Counted from the stretch's first letter, positions 1 to 12,023 are shown. The stretch: 64,000 nucleotides of DNA from Puccinellia tenuiflora (GCA_012064385.1 QRDG01000820.1:558001-622000); one strand, 5' to 3'. A program made the numbers and translations. The notes: a model not told the origin generated them from the letters alone.

Positions 1-2240
1 CGACGCCGCCGACCTCCGGCTTCCGGCGCACCTGTTCGGCGTGTACGATGGACACGGCGGCTCAGAGGTGAGCTTATTATCTTCTTTTCGGATTATTATT
101 ATGGGCCCGGACAAAACACATTGATTAACCTTTGAGCCCGCTTGCTCATGATTCATGTTGTCTGTGCTGTGTAGGTAGCAAACTACTGCCGGGATAAGAT
201 CCACCTTGTGTTACGAGATGTGCTGGGAGCTGGCAGGGGGTTGGGGGAAGTAGGGGAGGTGGATGTGAAAGAACCATGGGAGAAGGTCTTTGGTGATTGT
301 TTCCACAAGGTAGACGATGAGGTGTCCGGGAAAGCGAGCATGTTTTCCAATGGCGCCAGGCCTGAACCTGTTGCCGCTGATAGCGTGGGTTCCACTGCTG
401 TTGTCGCGGTTGTCTGCTCTTCTCATGTCATAACTGCCAACTGTGGAGATTCGCGCGTGGTGCTCTGCCGCGGGAAGGAGCCGATTGCTCTGTCCAGCGA
501 TCACAAAGTACAAACTGGACTTTGCTGTTCAGCTAATTTTCACTAGTTAAGTTATTAATTGTATCTGATCATGCTTTCTGTGTTCAAAGCCTGATAGGAA
601 AGATGAACGCACCAGGATTGAGGCCGCAGGTGGAAAGGTCATTGACTGGAATGGTTATCGTGTCTCTGGTATACTCGCAATGTCACGGTCAATTGGTAAG
701 TTTTCTGCTTCTGCATGTCCCAGCTTATTATATGGATGAATTTATTGATGATGTCAAGCAGGCTGTAAAGAGATGTTTGGGACAAAATTAAGGTCTAAGC
801 ACGATTGTTGTTTGTAACCAAATTAAAATACAAGTTTGCTAGCCCAACATGACCTTTGCTATCATGAGCTCTAGAAGGGGATTTAGTCACTCTAGGAGGC
901 ATCTCTTTGTAAGCTAGGACAGGCAGAAAAAAGCTTCACAGCAAGTAAGACTGTTCCGCGTATGCAGCATATATGACATTAATTTAGTCGGTGCAGCCAA
1001 ACATCCCTGGCAGTATATACTAGTAGTTCTACTGCGGGGTATTGCTGCACATATCGTCTGAAATTTCAGTAAACAATGATACTTGAACCACTAGCAGCCT
1101 ATATGAAACCATCAGTCTTTTTGCTGTCAAAAAGAAGAAAAAAAGTCACCTTTATCTTAATATTTGCGATAGCCTTAAGTCTCTGCTACTAGCCATTATT
1201 TTAAACATCTAGGCAATATTGCTCATTCTCCATATTAACCTGTGTATAAATAAATCGAATTCATACCACAATTTTGATCATGCATCTTGGATGTTTTTTC
1301 TGTGCAAACTACGCCGATGTTTCTTTCAGGTACTATTTCAATTTATGAGATCATCTGCTATCATGTTACTACATTAGTTCATCGCATGTAGTAAATTGTA
1401 ACTGTAAAGGAATGCTCCGTACAAGCAACTTGCTACATTTCATCTGAGAAAAATCATGGCTAAGATTAGTCTGTGTTCCTAAATTATGTCCTGGTTCCTT
1501 ACCTGGAATATGGGGATGAGGAGGAAGTTGTCAGTGGACTTCAATATATTCTTGTGAAAGTGTCCGAATTAGGATGCAGATGTGCTTAAGAAGGCCAAAG
1601 TAAAAAGTCCTTATTGAAGGAACAAAGGTACCCTATATATACTTATGCTGTTATCCGTGCAAGTGCCACTGGTAGTTGTGAACTGTGACCATGGCTGATA
1701 CTGGATATTAGTTGTCTCTTATAGTTGGCACCACCTTTTAATAGTTCCTTTGTTAAAAATTGGACAACTCTGTTCTTCCTGTTCCATATGAAAAGTTAAC
1801 TGAACTTCAAACCTGCCAATTTCTGTGCACATTGGTAAGTAAGACTGAAGGTTCCTGTGGTTTATTAACCTGAAGCGGAACTCGACAATCTCCTTGCAGG
1901 GGACCGCTACCTGAAACCATTTGTGATTCCAAAACCCGAAGTCACCGTTGTTCCTCGGGCAAGGGATGATGACTGCCTCATTCTAGCGAGTGATGGTCTG
2001 TGGGATGTCATGTCAAATGAGGATGCATGTAAAATTGCACGGCGGCAGATCCTTCAGTGGTACAAGAATAAAAATGATGGTGCAGATTCTGATGAAGACG
2101 GTGAACCCACTATGAACCCTGCGGCAAAAGCAGCCGCTGATTGTCTCATGAAGCTAGCGCTGCTGAAAGGGAGCAAGGACAACATTACTGTCATTGTTAT
2201 TGACCTGAAATCACGAAAGAAGTCCAAGGGCAAATCCTAA
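1..2240 (+). CDS. Clade A protein phosphatase 2C (ABI1/HAB1-like), 3' part of gene
   Basis: Mg/Mn-dependent Ser/Thr phosphatase of the type that, by family knowledge, holds SnRK2 kinases off until an ABA-bound PYR/PYL receptor blocks it. Four exons are visible: 1-67 (5' end off window), 175-507, 590-695 and 1900-2240 (TAA), all GT-AG and phase-consistent, giving about 281 C-terminal residues. Seen: the metal-binding FGVYDGHGG motif at the first exon end followed by VANYC, GSTA, ANCGDSR, the SRSIGDRYLKP block, LASDGLWDVMSN, and GSKDNITVIV near the end. The Trp in VIDWNGYRV sits where the clade A 'tryptophan lock' that contacts ABA receptors lies, which supports clade A. The C-terminus is a Lys/Ser-rich tail (KSRKKSKGKS). 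Start codon and regulatory N-terminus are outside the window. No lesions seen. Which family member it is cannot be decided here. Confidence 0.93.
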
Positions 2241-2592
2241 CATGCTCAGAATTCACCTGACTGTTTTCTCGAAAAAATAGTTCACCTGACTAGCTGGCCG
2301 TGGTCTGCAACCAGAGTTTTCTCTGCTAGTCTTTCCTTGCAAGACGGCACACCTACATTTTTTTCTTCCTCATACGTCTGCAAGAGTTGTATGTGTATAT
2401 GCTAATAGGTGTGGTTCCGATAATCCAATGTGCCGGGTGTGTGTTGATGTATACCCCCTCTCGCCCTTGTGCTTTGGGGTTGTTCGCATTTGTCTTTGGG
2501 AACATGCTCGAATCCAATGTAATGGTATTTGCATAATAATTGAGTCTTATAAAGCACTGAACAACTGATCTAATCGTCCGAAGTTACATATG
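2241..2592 (+). other. 3' flank / 3' UTR of the PP2C gene
   Basis: Non-coding, T-rich sequence directly after the stop codon. Probably 3' UTR and terminator, but no single polyadenylation signal can be assigned with confidence. Confidence 0.4.
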
Positions 2593-2594
2593 TA

Positions 2595-2992
2595 CTCCCC
2601 CGTTCCATTTTAGATGAATTTCAAATAGATGTATCTAGATGCATTTTACGTCTAGATACATCTATTTAAAAACCATCTAGGGCCCCTTTGATTTGGAGGA
2701 AATGTGGAGAAAAAGTAGAGGGTTAGGAAAATTTTCATAGATGGCATTATTCACTTCTTTGATTCAAAGGATTGGTGGAAAGGAAAATCAAAGGATTTTT
2801 TCCTACAGATCTTGGTCTCAATGCAAAATGTGGAGGAAAATAAAATCCATTCAGACTTCATGCTCTGATTCCTATACACAAGGAACTAGGCAAGTTTGGC
2901 ACCTGCTATACTTTCCTATGCCAATCTTTTTCCTATTCCTTTGGTTTCCCTATCCGTGAATCAAATAAGCCCCTAATATGGAACGGAGGGAG
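2595..2992. mobile_element. Stowaway-type MITE, interrupted by a nested element
   Basis: Inverted termini CTCCCCCGTTCCAT / ATGGAACGGAGGGAG are flanked by the dinucleotide TA at 2593-2594 and 2993-2994, the Tc1/mariner (Stowaway) target duplication. Only about 85 bp of left half and 20 bp of right half remain on either side of a 294-bp insertion at 2680-2973. Confidence 0.75.
2680..2973. mobile_element. Tourist/PIF-like MITE nested inside the Stowaway
   Basis: Termini GGGCCCCTTTGATT and (reverse complement of the right end) GGGGCTTATTTGATT form imperfect inverted repeats. The element lies wholly inside the Stowaway MITE, so it inserted later. The target duplication is unclear (TAG versus TAA), so the superfamily is inferred from the terminus style only. 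Confidence 0.5.
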
Positions 2993-3639
2993 TAGCAGAA
3001 AATATGATTATAGTTGTCTCTGTGATCACCAGGTGTACCTTTGTTCTCTTTGGCATAAGATCATCAAATGAACAGGATAGATGTTGATGGCCTGTAAAAT
3101 GGCTGAGTGTCTAAGTAATGGTACACCTACGGAAGAAACTTACGGGATGAGGTGGGTGGTTAGGAAGTAGGAGGTACACGTACGTCTGTAAGCCGACTGC
3201 AGGTTCAGTATATCGTTTTTATTTTATCTCGACATACCTTATTATACGCAATCATGTACGGAACGCAAGAGCTTGACGCGGCCTTTGTGCTAATTTAGAG
3301 CTATTTGATTCGAGCATGTGCATCAACCGACGAACTGGCCTCTACAACACCTTCTCAATGAGCTTGGCCTTGGGTCCCGTTGTAGGAGTGTCACACTCGC
3401 CCTCTTGCCGGTGTGATTGCTGGCGTGAGGCCACAGTCTCGCCGGAGTTGGAACAGAAAGAGAGAGGAGCCGGTAGACTTGAGTTTCTATTCCAATGTTC
3501 AGGTTTTGGTTACAGTTGTGGCTTGTAAGCACACGCACCCAACGCTCACGGCACACATGACCCCTGGATCCAACTTACAACTATGATGCACTGAACTGTC
3601 ACGTCTTCTGTAACGCTGGCTTGCGACGACGGTGCACCG

Positions 3640-5040
3640 GAAGGAGACGTCACAATACCCTTGGTGGAGAACTTGCTTGCTCCCAAGCAAGAACCATACG
3701 AAAGCGTACATTCAGAACTTCCCAATCTTCACAGGTAGCAGTATCGGCAGCAGTCTTTTTTTTTTTTTGAGAAGAAAGAACAAGTTTATAACATAGAACA
3801 GTACAGCAACAACTTGCCTAACGAACTACTCTGTCCAAACTCTGAAGACAAGCATAGGGACAACAAGAAAGGAAGCAACGCACACCACACAGGTCGTCGG
3901 ACAAGCCCGCCGCCGCCACCGGAGAACCAGCACCAGCAGGGGATGAAGAAGACGAACCATCCACAGACGCAGCTCCGAGCCAGCACCATGAGTTGAAGAA
4001 CCTCTAGAGACACCCGCCGCTTATCGGCAGCAGTCCTATCCATCTTGACAAGACGGCGATCGAGTATCAGTTCTGACTCTGTGTCCACATCATCCATGGA
4101 CAGACACTTGGGTAGCTCAGAGAAGATAGGCATGTAATTTGGTCAATAATCTTTTAACTGAGAAACATTGAAAAACATCATGTACCTGACTGTGGGCAGG
4201 TAGCTCTAGCCTCTAGGCGATAGGCTACTTTGCCGATGCGCTCCAGAATGGAAAATGGGCCGAAGTACTTGTATGCTAATTTAGGATAGGGGCGATTGAC
4301 CACGGATGTTTGTGCATATGGTTGAAGCTTTAAAAAATACTTTATCGCCCACCTGATACTCAAGGCTCAAGACAATGCTTGTCAGCATTAACTTTCATAC
4401 GATATTGTGTTGCTTCCAGTCTATTGGTTCAGCAAAACCATTTGAGCTGCTCGCTCTGCCACTATATTAGTCATCGGTGATGGTTCGGAATCCACTCTAG
4501 GAATTGCACCAAAATTCGGCTCATGGCCATATAATGGCTTGAATGGTGATGAGCCAACAGTTGAATGAAAGGTAGAGTTGTACCAGAATTCAGCTAAAGG
4601 CGGACAATGACGCCATTGCTTGGGTTGATCTTGTACCATGTACCTCAAGACCACCTCGAGACACTGATTCACAGTTCAGTCTGACGGCCAGACTGAGGAT
4701 GGTAGGTTGTGGTAAAGTTCAGTTTGTGAAAAATAAGCTTCCAGAGAGCGTGCTTGTAAAAATTCGGTCTCGATCGGAGACGAGGACAAGCCGATGCACA
4801 TCATGTGCGGACTTCGACCCCAAAGTACGATGACGGCATCGCCACGGGGGAGAGCGAGGCCAGGCCGGCATGACCGAAGGTACCCACGACACTTCCGTCC
4901 ATGGATCTCCACGTGAGAGCGGCATAATCGATAGAATAGTGGGAGATCTAGTTTTTTCAATCTCGACCAGGTGAGCAGGCGTGGTCCAAAAATGGGGAGG
5001 CGGCTGTGGAGTAAAGTGAGACCGGAGAAGTGTTGTCGGT
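3640..5040 (-). pseudogene. Ty3/Gypsy pol relic (integrase and chromodomain end)
   Basis: On the minus strand, broken frames match the 3' end of a Gypsy polyprotein: an SDRDRIFTST integrase block near 4.75 kb, the AEFWYNSTFHS and LYGHEPNFG block at 4421-4672, LQPYAQTSVVNRPYPKL and KYFGPFSILERIGKVAYRL at 4178-4363, and a chromodomain-like end (PIFSELP, ILDRRLVK) at 4040-4133. That end resumes on the other side of a nested insertion as WEVLNVRF and LAWEQASSPP (about 3670-3740). Multiple frameshifts and stops show it is dead. LTRs were not identified. Confidence 0.8.
3756..4021 (-). mobile_element. Short retroposon (truncated LINE or SINE-like) with poly(A) tail and 14-bp target duplication
   Basis: Perfect 14-bp direct repeats TATCGGCAGCAGTC lie at 3742-3755 and 4022-4035. 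The element starts with a T-run at 3756-3768 (a poly(A) tail on the minus strand). These are hallmarks of target-primed reverse transcription. It interrupts the Gypsy chromodomain region between the codons for KMDRTA and the following residues, so it is younger than that element. No coding domain remains; probably a 5'-truncated LINE. Confidence 0.8.
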
Positions 5041-5210
5041 CCAAATTTATACAAGAGACAAAGTAGGGTTGCGAACAAATGAACCCTAAATGGGTCCATC
5101 TTTCGCAAACGTTTTATGTGGCAAGAATCGTGTGCATTGTTTATGTTCGCACACGATTTTATTAACTAAATCGTGCACATATATATACCGGGAGTGCTGC
5201 ATATAGATCT

Positions 5211-5690
5211 CTACTTCCTATATCTGGATAAATCTGAAAGTGCTATTACAACAGATATTAGGATAACTACAGCAACCAAAGCATAATGGATATTATTTTC
5301 CTTGTCACCAACAGATTTTCTTAGTTTCTTCAACTTCAGTTTGGCCTCTTCAGCTTTTCTCTTGTTATCATGGACAAGATCTGCGCATTGCAACTCCATA
5401 CCCATCTTCTCGTCTTTGTACCTCTTCGCTTTTTTCCTCTGCTTTCTTCTTCTGCTCGACAACAATGTGCAGATCCTGTAACATGGCACTCATTTTGCCT
5501 TCCACTGACTGCTTAATCCGACATCATTTTGCAGTCGCAACATCTGGGAACCTTCAAATTTTACAAAATATAACGAATCATAAACAAATGAACCGAACCC
5601 CTAGCTAGAATTAACGACCAAATGTACCTCCTCCGAGTCAGTGCCGCTGCTGATCACCTTGATCCTGTAGACCATGGCGACGACAGTGTT
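5211..5690 (-). pseudogene. Degraded small coiled-coil plus C-terminal membrane-segment protein
   Basis: The minus-strand frame at 5211-5489 encodes a charged helix (KAEEAKLKLKKLRK) followed by a hydrophobic segment (ALVAVVILISVVIAL) close to the C-terminus. Upstream, an ATG at about 5672 gives MVYRIKVISSGTDSEE followed by a plausible GT donor, but the middle exon is broken by frameshifts. Small proteins of this charged-helix-plus-TM shape are common passengers in grass repeat DNA. I do not know a function; it is probably non-functional. Confidence 0.35.
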
Positions 5691-5800
5691 TGTGCGCTGT
5701 GAGATGGGTGAAACGAATATCTCATCTGAGAAAGTAGGTCACATGGGTCGGGCGACGAAGGGCGACTGAAAGAACAACTATGCCCGAGATGTCGCCTAGA

Positions 5801-8058
5801 GGGGGGGGGGGTGAATAGGCGATTAACACTTTTTCTAATTAGGGGCTTGATAATTGCGGAATAAAACTATGTGTTTAAATTAACAAGCCAACAACCTAAT
5901 TACTAGGCTCACCTATGTGCACCAACAACTTATGCTAAGCAATGCAAGCAACAAGGAGATAGCAAGATATAAACTTCAAGCACGAAGGCTATCATAATGT
6001 AAAGTGCATAAGTAAAACTCGGGTATAGAGATAACCGAGGCATGCGGAGACAAGGATGTATTTCCGAGTTCCTCCTTGTTAAGGGAGTACGTCTCGTTGG
6101 AGGGGTGTGAGCTCGCCACAAGAGGCCTACTCAAGATGCCACAAAGGCCTCACCTTATTCTCCGATGAACCTCACCCAAGGGATTGGTTCACCTTCCACT
6201 ATCGGAATCCTTCGAGGCGGATTCCGGAGCCCTTTTACAACTTCCTTGGGGCACACACCCACAACTCAATTGGGGGCTCTCAAACGTGCCGAAGCTTCAC
6301 AACTCGAAGTCTTCGCGGCACCTCCAAACCGTCTAGGGTACACAATGCACCCAAGAGGCACAAAGCTCTTGGGAACACAATGCACCCAAGAGTAACAAGC
6401 TTCTCAACGTCGATCCTCACGTATCACCGTAGGGAGAGCAACCCGATGCAACTAATGCAAGAGGCAAGAACACACAAAGTGGTCAAGTCCTTCACTCCCA
6501 AATTCCAACCAAGCAACAAATGCTTTGGGGGGAATAAGAGAGGAAGAACAAAGGGGATGAACACAAAGCAACCCCAAATCTAGATCCACTAGGTTCCCCT
6601 CACACAGAGGAGAATTTGATTGGTGAAATGGTAGATCTAGATCTCCTCTCTTGAATCCCTAAGTTTGGGCAAGAATCATCGGAGGGATTGAGAGGAATCA
6701 AGCTCACAAGGATGTGCAACAATGGAGGAGAGAGAGAGCTTGAAGAGATTCAAAAGATTGGAAGAAGTGTTGTAACCAAAAGGGGAAGAAGGGGCCCTTA
6801 AAAGGGTGCCCTGGGAATCTGGCCGTTGGGCACAGAATCCCGCAGGGCCGGTAGTACCGGAAAAAGGACCGGTAGTTCCGGTATGGCGGTAGTACCGGTA
6901 CTACTTCCGGTGCTACTTCCGTTGAATTCCAGAACCGAACTTTCGTAAGCGGTACTGGGTTCCGGAAGTTCCGAGCGGTAGTATTGCTGGGAGGACCGGT
7001 ACTTCCGGTTTAGCGGAAGTTCCGGTACTACGTCCGGTGCTACTTCCGTTTGAGTCCAGAACCGAACTTTCGTAAGCGGTACTGGGCTCCGGAAGTAGCT
7101 CCGGAAGTTCCGAGCGGTAGTACCGCTCGCGTGGCCGGTACTTCCGGTTACTGAAAAACAGCCGAAACCAGAAACTGAATAACTTTTGCGTGGAAGCTCC
7201 GAATCAAGTGAATCCAATTTTGTTGGAAAGAGGACGATAAGAGCTTACACTACAAAAAGTCAAAATATTGAAACAATCAAGGGAGATTGTGCAAAGGGTT
7301 GGAAAGTTGAAACCTTCCAAACTGATGAGCCGGCAAAATCTCCAAAACCGAAAACACAATAGAAGACGCATATGCAAACCGTTTTCGATGAACTTGGCTT
7401 TGTCATGACAAGCATGACAAGCACCAAGACCACACCACGATAAGAGCCAAATAAGAACCAATAAAGATGATTGCATGGATGCAAAGGTTTGTGCTCTCTA
7501 CGACGATACGATCACGATATTCGATCGAGAGCCCCTCTTGATAGTACGACTATCTATCCTATAACCCGGTCTCTCACTAAACATCATGAAACCGGTAAAA
7601 TAGAAACCCTATCAAGATCATACCTTTGCCTTGCGCATAAATCCACTTGAGGTCGATGAGGACGATCTTCATCTCCTCAAGATGCACCACCTTCCTCGAA
7701 TGCGCTTCGCTTGGTGAAGGTTCACAAGAGGCTCCCCCATACACCAAGATGGGAGAAGCACCTCTTTGGCATATCTTCACTTGGCCTTTATCTTGATGAC
7801 GAACACCTTGGCCTTGATCAACAAATGTTCTTTTTCCCTTAACCTTGACGAACACCTTGGCCTTGATCAACAAATGTTCTTCTTCCCTTAACCTTGACTC
7901 CAACAAATGGAGAACAAGCAAGACCTTGACTCCAACAAATGGAGACAAGCAAGCTAATGGACACTTACAAATATAGCTCAATGCAAATATTAGTCCATAG
8001 AGATTGTCATTAATTACCAAAACCATGCATGGGATCAACCATGCACTTTCAGCGACAA
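5801..8058. mobile_element. Unclassified 2.3-kb element with 8-bp flanking repeat
   Basis: It begins with a G-run then GTGAATAGG, a recurring start in grass repeats, and ends just after CATGCACTTTCAGCGACAA. The 8-mer CGCCTAGA flanks it at 5793-5800 and 8059-8066. It contains a CCGGTA-rich array (6846-7155) and tandem duplications of about 50 bp near 7796-7901 and about 30 bp near 7900-7955. No transposase or reverse transcriptase was seen. Boundaries are inferred from the 8-mer. Confidence 0.4.
6846..7155. repeat. Array of ACCGGTA/TTCCGG quasi-palindromes with a ~128-bp higher-order repeat
   Basis: Variants of GGTAGTACCGG, GGTACTTCCGG and CGGAAGTTCCG repeat densely in both orientations. A larger unit starting CGGTGCTACTTCCGTT recurs 128 bp apart (about 6909 and 7037) and includes the shared segment CCAGAACCGAACTTTCG. 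Confidence 0.7.
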
Positions 8059-9741
8059 CGCCTAGAAATAAGGTAGCTGGCCAGCAACGGCTAGAAATGA
8101 GGGAGCTAGCCAGCAACGGCTAGAAATGTAACTCGAAGACGGTTTGCACAAAAGAACCGTGTGCGATGACCAAAGCTATCGCAAATGGACATTTGCATAT
8201 GTCCGTGTGCTATTTTCACCTAATTGCACACAATTTTTTGCGAGCACATTGTTTGCTATACCGCACAATTGCACTCGGTTTTTGTAAGGCGATACTGCCC
8301 AATTGCAGAGAATTCATTCATGTTTTACAAGGGTAATACTAAATTTTAGCTAAGAAAGAGATAGAGACAGAAAATATAATGAATTGATTACAATAATAGT
8401 TGGAGGGCCCCATTAACATATTTCAGCCCTTACATATATAGACAAAATATATCTAATACTCCAACTAAATACTCTAGAGGTTCTCCTCGTCAGAGGTTTC
8501 GTTATCAGCGTCATGATCCACGTTGTCGTCGGTAGCATTGTTGATGGGTGGCTGGCCAGACCCAGAGGCATCGGCAACGTCGGCCTTGTACCGCTTCAGT
8601 GGTGGTGCACCAGAACCATTGAGCTCCACCTTGAGGCACAACCGCCACCTTCGTAGACGGTCTTCACGAGCGCGGGGGAGTCTCGAAGGAGTCCTCTACC
8701 ACGCGATGTGTCATGTATTATTCTTGGCGCCAGGTTGCCATGGACTCCTGCACCAACATGTGCTCCCCAAAACAACTCAGATCAACCGACGACGATGACC
8801 CCGAACCAGTGTCGTCGTCGACCGATGTCTCCGAGCTAGGGATGGACGACGACGAGCCGGGGGCGAGGAGGCGCGCGAGCCTTTACCAGGAGGCTCTGCC
8901 AGCGAGTGGCTCGACTCCGATGAGGAGCTAGGGGAGGAGGAACGGTGACAAAAGTGGAGGCACGCGCGGGAACGTGGTGCTTCCTTTTTCCCATTGAGTA
9001 TCGCATCTCGGCAAGGACTTTGGACTTGTAGCAAGCCATTGCCCATTGCCGTGGCGGAATATGTTTATACATGAGTGCGGGGGAGCGGGGTGGTTGGGAG
9101 GCGGGAAGGCGGCGAAACGGCGGTAAATGAGGCAGGAAAGAAAGTAACGCCAATTATAACTGGACCGTAGTTGTATTTGACGAACGAAGCAGTCGTCGCT
9201 TGAAATTACCATTCACAAAAAAGGGCAACTAATACTGTATATAGACAACTTTATATAGACACACGGTTCGACTTCACACAGTTAGTACAAACAAAAGGTG
9301 TGCGATGGTGGAGCATTATGCACACGACTGATATTATGTGCGATATATATACCACACGGTTTAAAAATAGAACCGTATGTGAATATTTGTCCTTCGAACG
9401 TTGTTCGAAGTCTCGTACATGGTTTTAGTTTCTAAGGGTAAGCGATAGGGGATGACGTATACGGAAGGTTGTTTCCGTGCGATTGGAGGGCTTAAATTGC
9501 CCGATGTGTACTAGTGATGTAAATGTAGTGATATCTGCACAATAACTGAGCCTTGTAAAGGATTCAAGAGTAGATCTAATCGTCCGAAGTTACCTATGTA
9601 GCAGAACATGTGCTTATAGGTGCTGATCACCGGGTATACCTTTCTTCATTTTGGCATAAGATCATCAAATGAACATGATGGATGTTGATGAAAATGTGCA
9701 CACCCTCTGCATGGCTTTGGACTAGTGATGTGCGGTGGGTA

Positions 9742-10395
9742 TAGGGATGTAAATGGTACGGATAATTTCCGCACCAAATCCGCATCCGTATCCGTTTTTG
9801 AGGATATGGTTAGTTTTAGGAATCCGCCGGATATGGATGCGGATGTGGATATTGAACAAACGGATATCCGATAAATATGGTAGCGGATATGTTATTGATA
9901 ATATCCGACAGATAAGGACTATCCGACATTTTTTACGGATTATCCGACGTCCTCAAATTGGATTATCCGATAAAACTAGCCCAACCCCAAATACCCATAA
10001 AACCAAGTTTGTCCATTGTGCCATGCTATTATCGGTATTGCACATCTACAATATTATTATTACTTATTATTAATGTTTTTGATTGCCTTTGGATCATTAT
10101 ACGCACACATGCTGCTGTATCGTACGAACAAGCATGCAACTTTGCATATATTCTAATGTAACATGCTTTCTGGTCATGTTATTTGTATAAAAGATACAAA
10201 CTTCTACTTTTGTGTGTGCTTTTATTCGATTATCCGCTTCCGATCCGAATCAGTTCCGAATCCGCTCCATATTCGCAATACGATATAATCCACATCCGTA
10301 TCCGACCATTATCCGCTCCGATCCGAATCCGATAAAAATATGTGATAGATATGGAAATAGCAACATCCGATCCATCCGATCCGTTTACATCCCTA
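9742..10395. mobile_element. Non-autonomous hAT-like element, complete with 8-bp target duplication
   Basis: Termini TAGGGATGTAAATGG and CCGTTTACATCCCTA are inverted repeats. They are flanked by perfect 8-bp direct repeats GGTGGGTA at 9734-9741 and 10396-10403, the hAT target length. The 654-bp body has no transposase. Both subterminal zones consist of dense ATCCG/CGGAT motifs (about 9775-9965 and 10228-10385) around an AT-rich centre. Confidence 0.88.
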
Positions 10396-10403
10396 GGTGG
10401 GTA

Positions 10404-11440
10404 AGTGGGTTAAGTGGACTAGCCCACTTAGCCACTTTGCACATCCCTATTTTGGACAATGCTTTCTCTAAACAACTCTTGGGTCAAAAGGAACCATAGT
10501 GTTACACTTGTAATTTGCAAAATCAGACAACTAGCAAAGCTATGAACTTCTGCATCCATAAGTTTTTAATTTCATACTGCCCTCGGGATTGTAATAAAGT
10601 TGTTGACCCTTTTGGCGAGCTATGATGCGAAGATGATACTCTAACCCCAAACTCAACCACAAGTCGTATGACGAGGTTTTGTTCCTACCTTCACCCACGA
10701 TGACACAACTAGTTATATACTTATATTGCTGCACCGTTTGGTTAATGGAAGTTAAATTCCTCTCCCTTGTTTGACCTGCAACATAGTAAGAACGAAAACA
10801 GTTTTCACTTGAGCTAGTGGAGGCCTAATGTTTTTCCAAATTGTGCGCGCGGACAGTGTGTTGGGTGTTTTCTGGTGCGGTATGACCTGATAAATTAGTA
10901 CATGAAAAAAAATCACTTCTAAGGACCTAGCTCTAAATTTTATATGCTGCATGTTGTCCTTGGTGAAAAATTCCGGAAAAAAACTACGCCCATGTCAATG
11001 TCTATTTTTGCGGTGTGCAAAATGCACAATATTTAGTGCTTTTAATTTTGATTTTTGAGCATTGATTTTATGTTTTCCCATGGTACCAAACAGCTTTTTA
11101 TGAAGTTGTGTAACTGCTTGAATATCTACATGAGTAATTGAGTACTTGTTTCCAGATTTGTATATACTCTAGAGTATTTATTTAATTTGAATTCACATTT
11201 CAACCTTGGGAGCCATTTCACCGTTCAAAGACCGGTAGCGATGCAACTTGACTCCCCCACACGCACACGGAGATGATTTCCTATCTAAACGCTGCTTGAC
11301 CCTCCCGTGCACCAAATTGTTGTCTCCATGGCACGCCCCTGCTAGCTCCTCGCGGACGAGATGTCCTTCTCCTCTAGTTCAGAAGCTGAACCATGTAAAT
11401 TTGTATTAGAGCTCATGGGAGATGATAGGGCGATGGGAAT
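10404..11440. other. Intergenic, no supported gene
   Basis: AT-rich sequence with only short frames that carry no recognisable domain or splice structure. Confidence 0.4.
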
Positions 11441-11640
11441 GGGTTGAGGCTATCCGGATCTGGCACCGACGAGGCTCCGATGAGTCAGATTCGTCATCCA
11501 CGAGCTTGATGAGCTACAACTCAAAGTTAGTGTTTCACGATTTATCAACGTTGATTTTTTTCCAGCCTACCCCAACTTGTTTGGGACTGAAAGTCTTTGC
11601 TGTTGTTGTTGTTGTTGTTATTGTTGTTGTTGTTGATTTT
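11440..11640 (+). mobile_element. 3' end of an RTE-type LINE with (TTG)n tail
   Basis: The segment CCTACCCCAACTTGTTTGGG (11568-11587) followed by a (TTG)n run at about 11597-11637 is a characteristic 3' end of plant RTE-like non-LTR elements, which end in short tandem repeats instead of poly(A). It is strongly 5'-truncated; the left limit is approximate. Confidence 0.5.
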
Positions 11641-12023
11641 TTTTTCAAATGCACAAATTTATGTATTTGTTTATTGTGAACATAAGAACGAGATGTTGCA
11701 ATTAGTTTGGGTGTGTGATGTAAATCTTGCTTTGCAAATGGTGTCCTCCCATGTTGCGTTTGCGTACGTCTGTTGATTTTTTCTCTCGGAGATTTTTTAT
11801 GACGGATGCAAATTTGCTGCAACCAGTGGGATTTGTTGCATACTCATATTTTTACTATAGCTAATAGCTGTTTCGAAATGCTGCGATGTTTTTTATTCAG
11901 TTTTAAGTTTTAACCCACTTCGACATAAAATGCTGTCCAGAACATAAAAAGAAAAACTTGAGGGGTGTCGTTAAGAATAGAACCGTCGGAATGTAAAGTT
12001 CAGACCTAGGCCGAAAACCGGAA

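Larger units (their letters stand above)
5110..9531. mobile_element. CACTA-like element remnant, composite
   Basis: Short GC-rich motifs of the type CGTGTGC/GCACACG and AACCGTGTG recur near 5128-5178, 8131-8290 and 9255-9390 in both orientations, as in CACTA subterminal regions. The right side ends in a TAGTG at about 9527-9531 (an alternative TAGTG lies at 9512). No matching left CACTA terminus was found, so the boundaries are approximate. A second element (5801-8058) sits inside it. The stretch 8460-9070 also carries an acidic minus-strand reading frame ending ETSDEENL that looks like degraded element coding sequence. Confidence 0.45.

Noticed and set aside
6107..6583. 158-codon plus-strand frame
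   Set aside because: Lies inside the 5801-8058 repeat; overlaps a second frame, contains internal sequence duplication and no recognisable domain.
7249..9531. A separate CACTA element starting at CACTACAAAAAG (7249)
   Set aside because: The right end TGTAGTG would match in only about seven bases and the 3-bp flanks (TTA and ATA) disagree.
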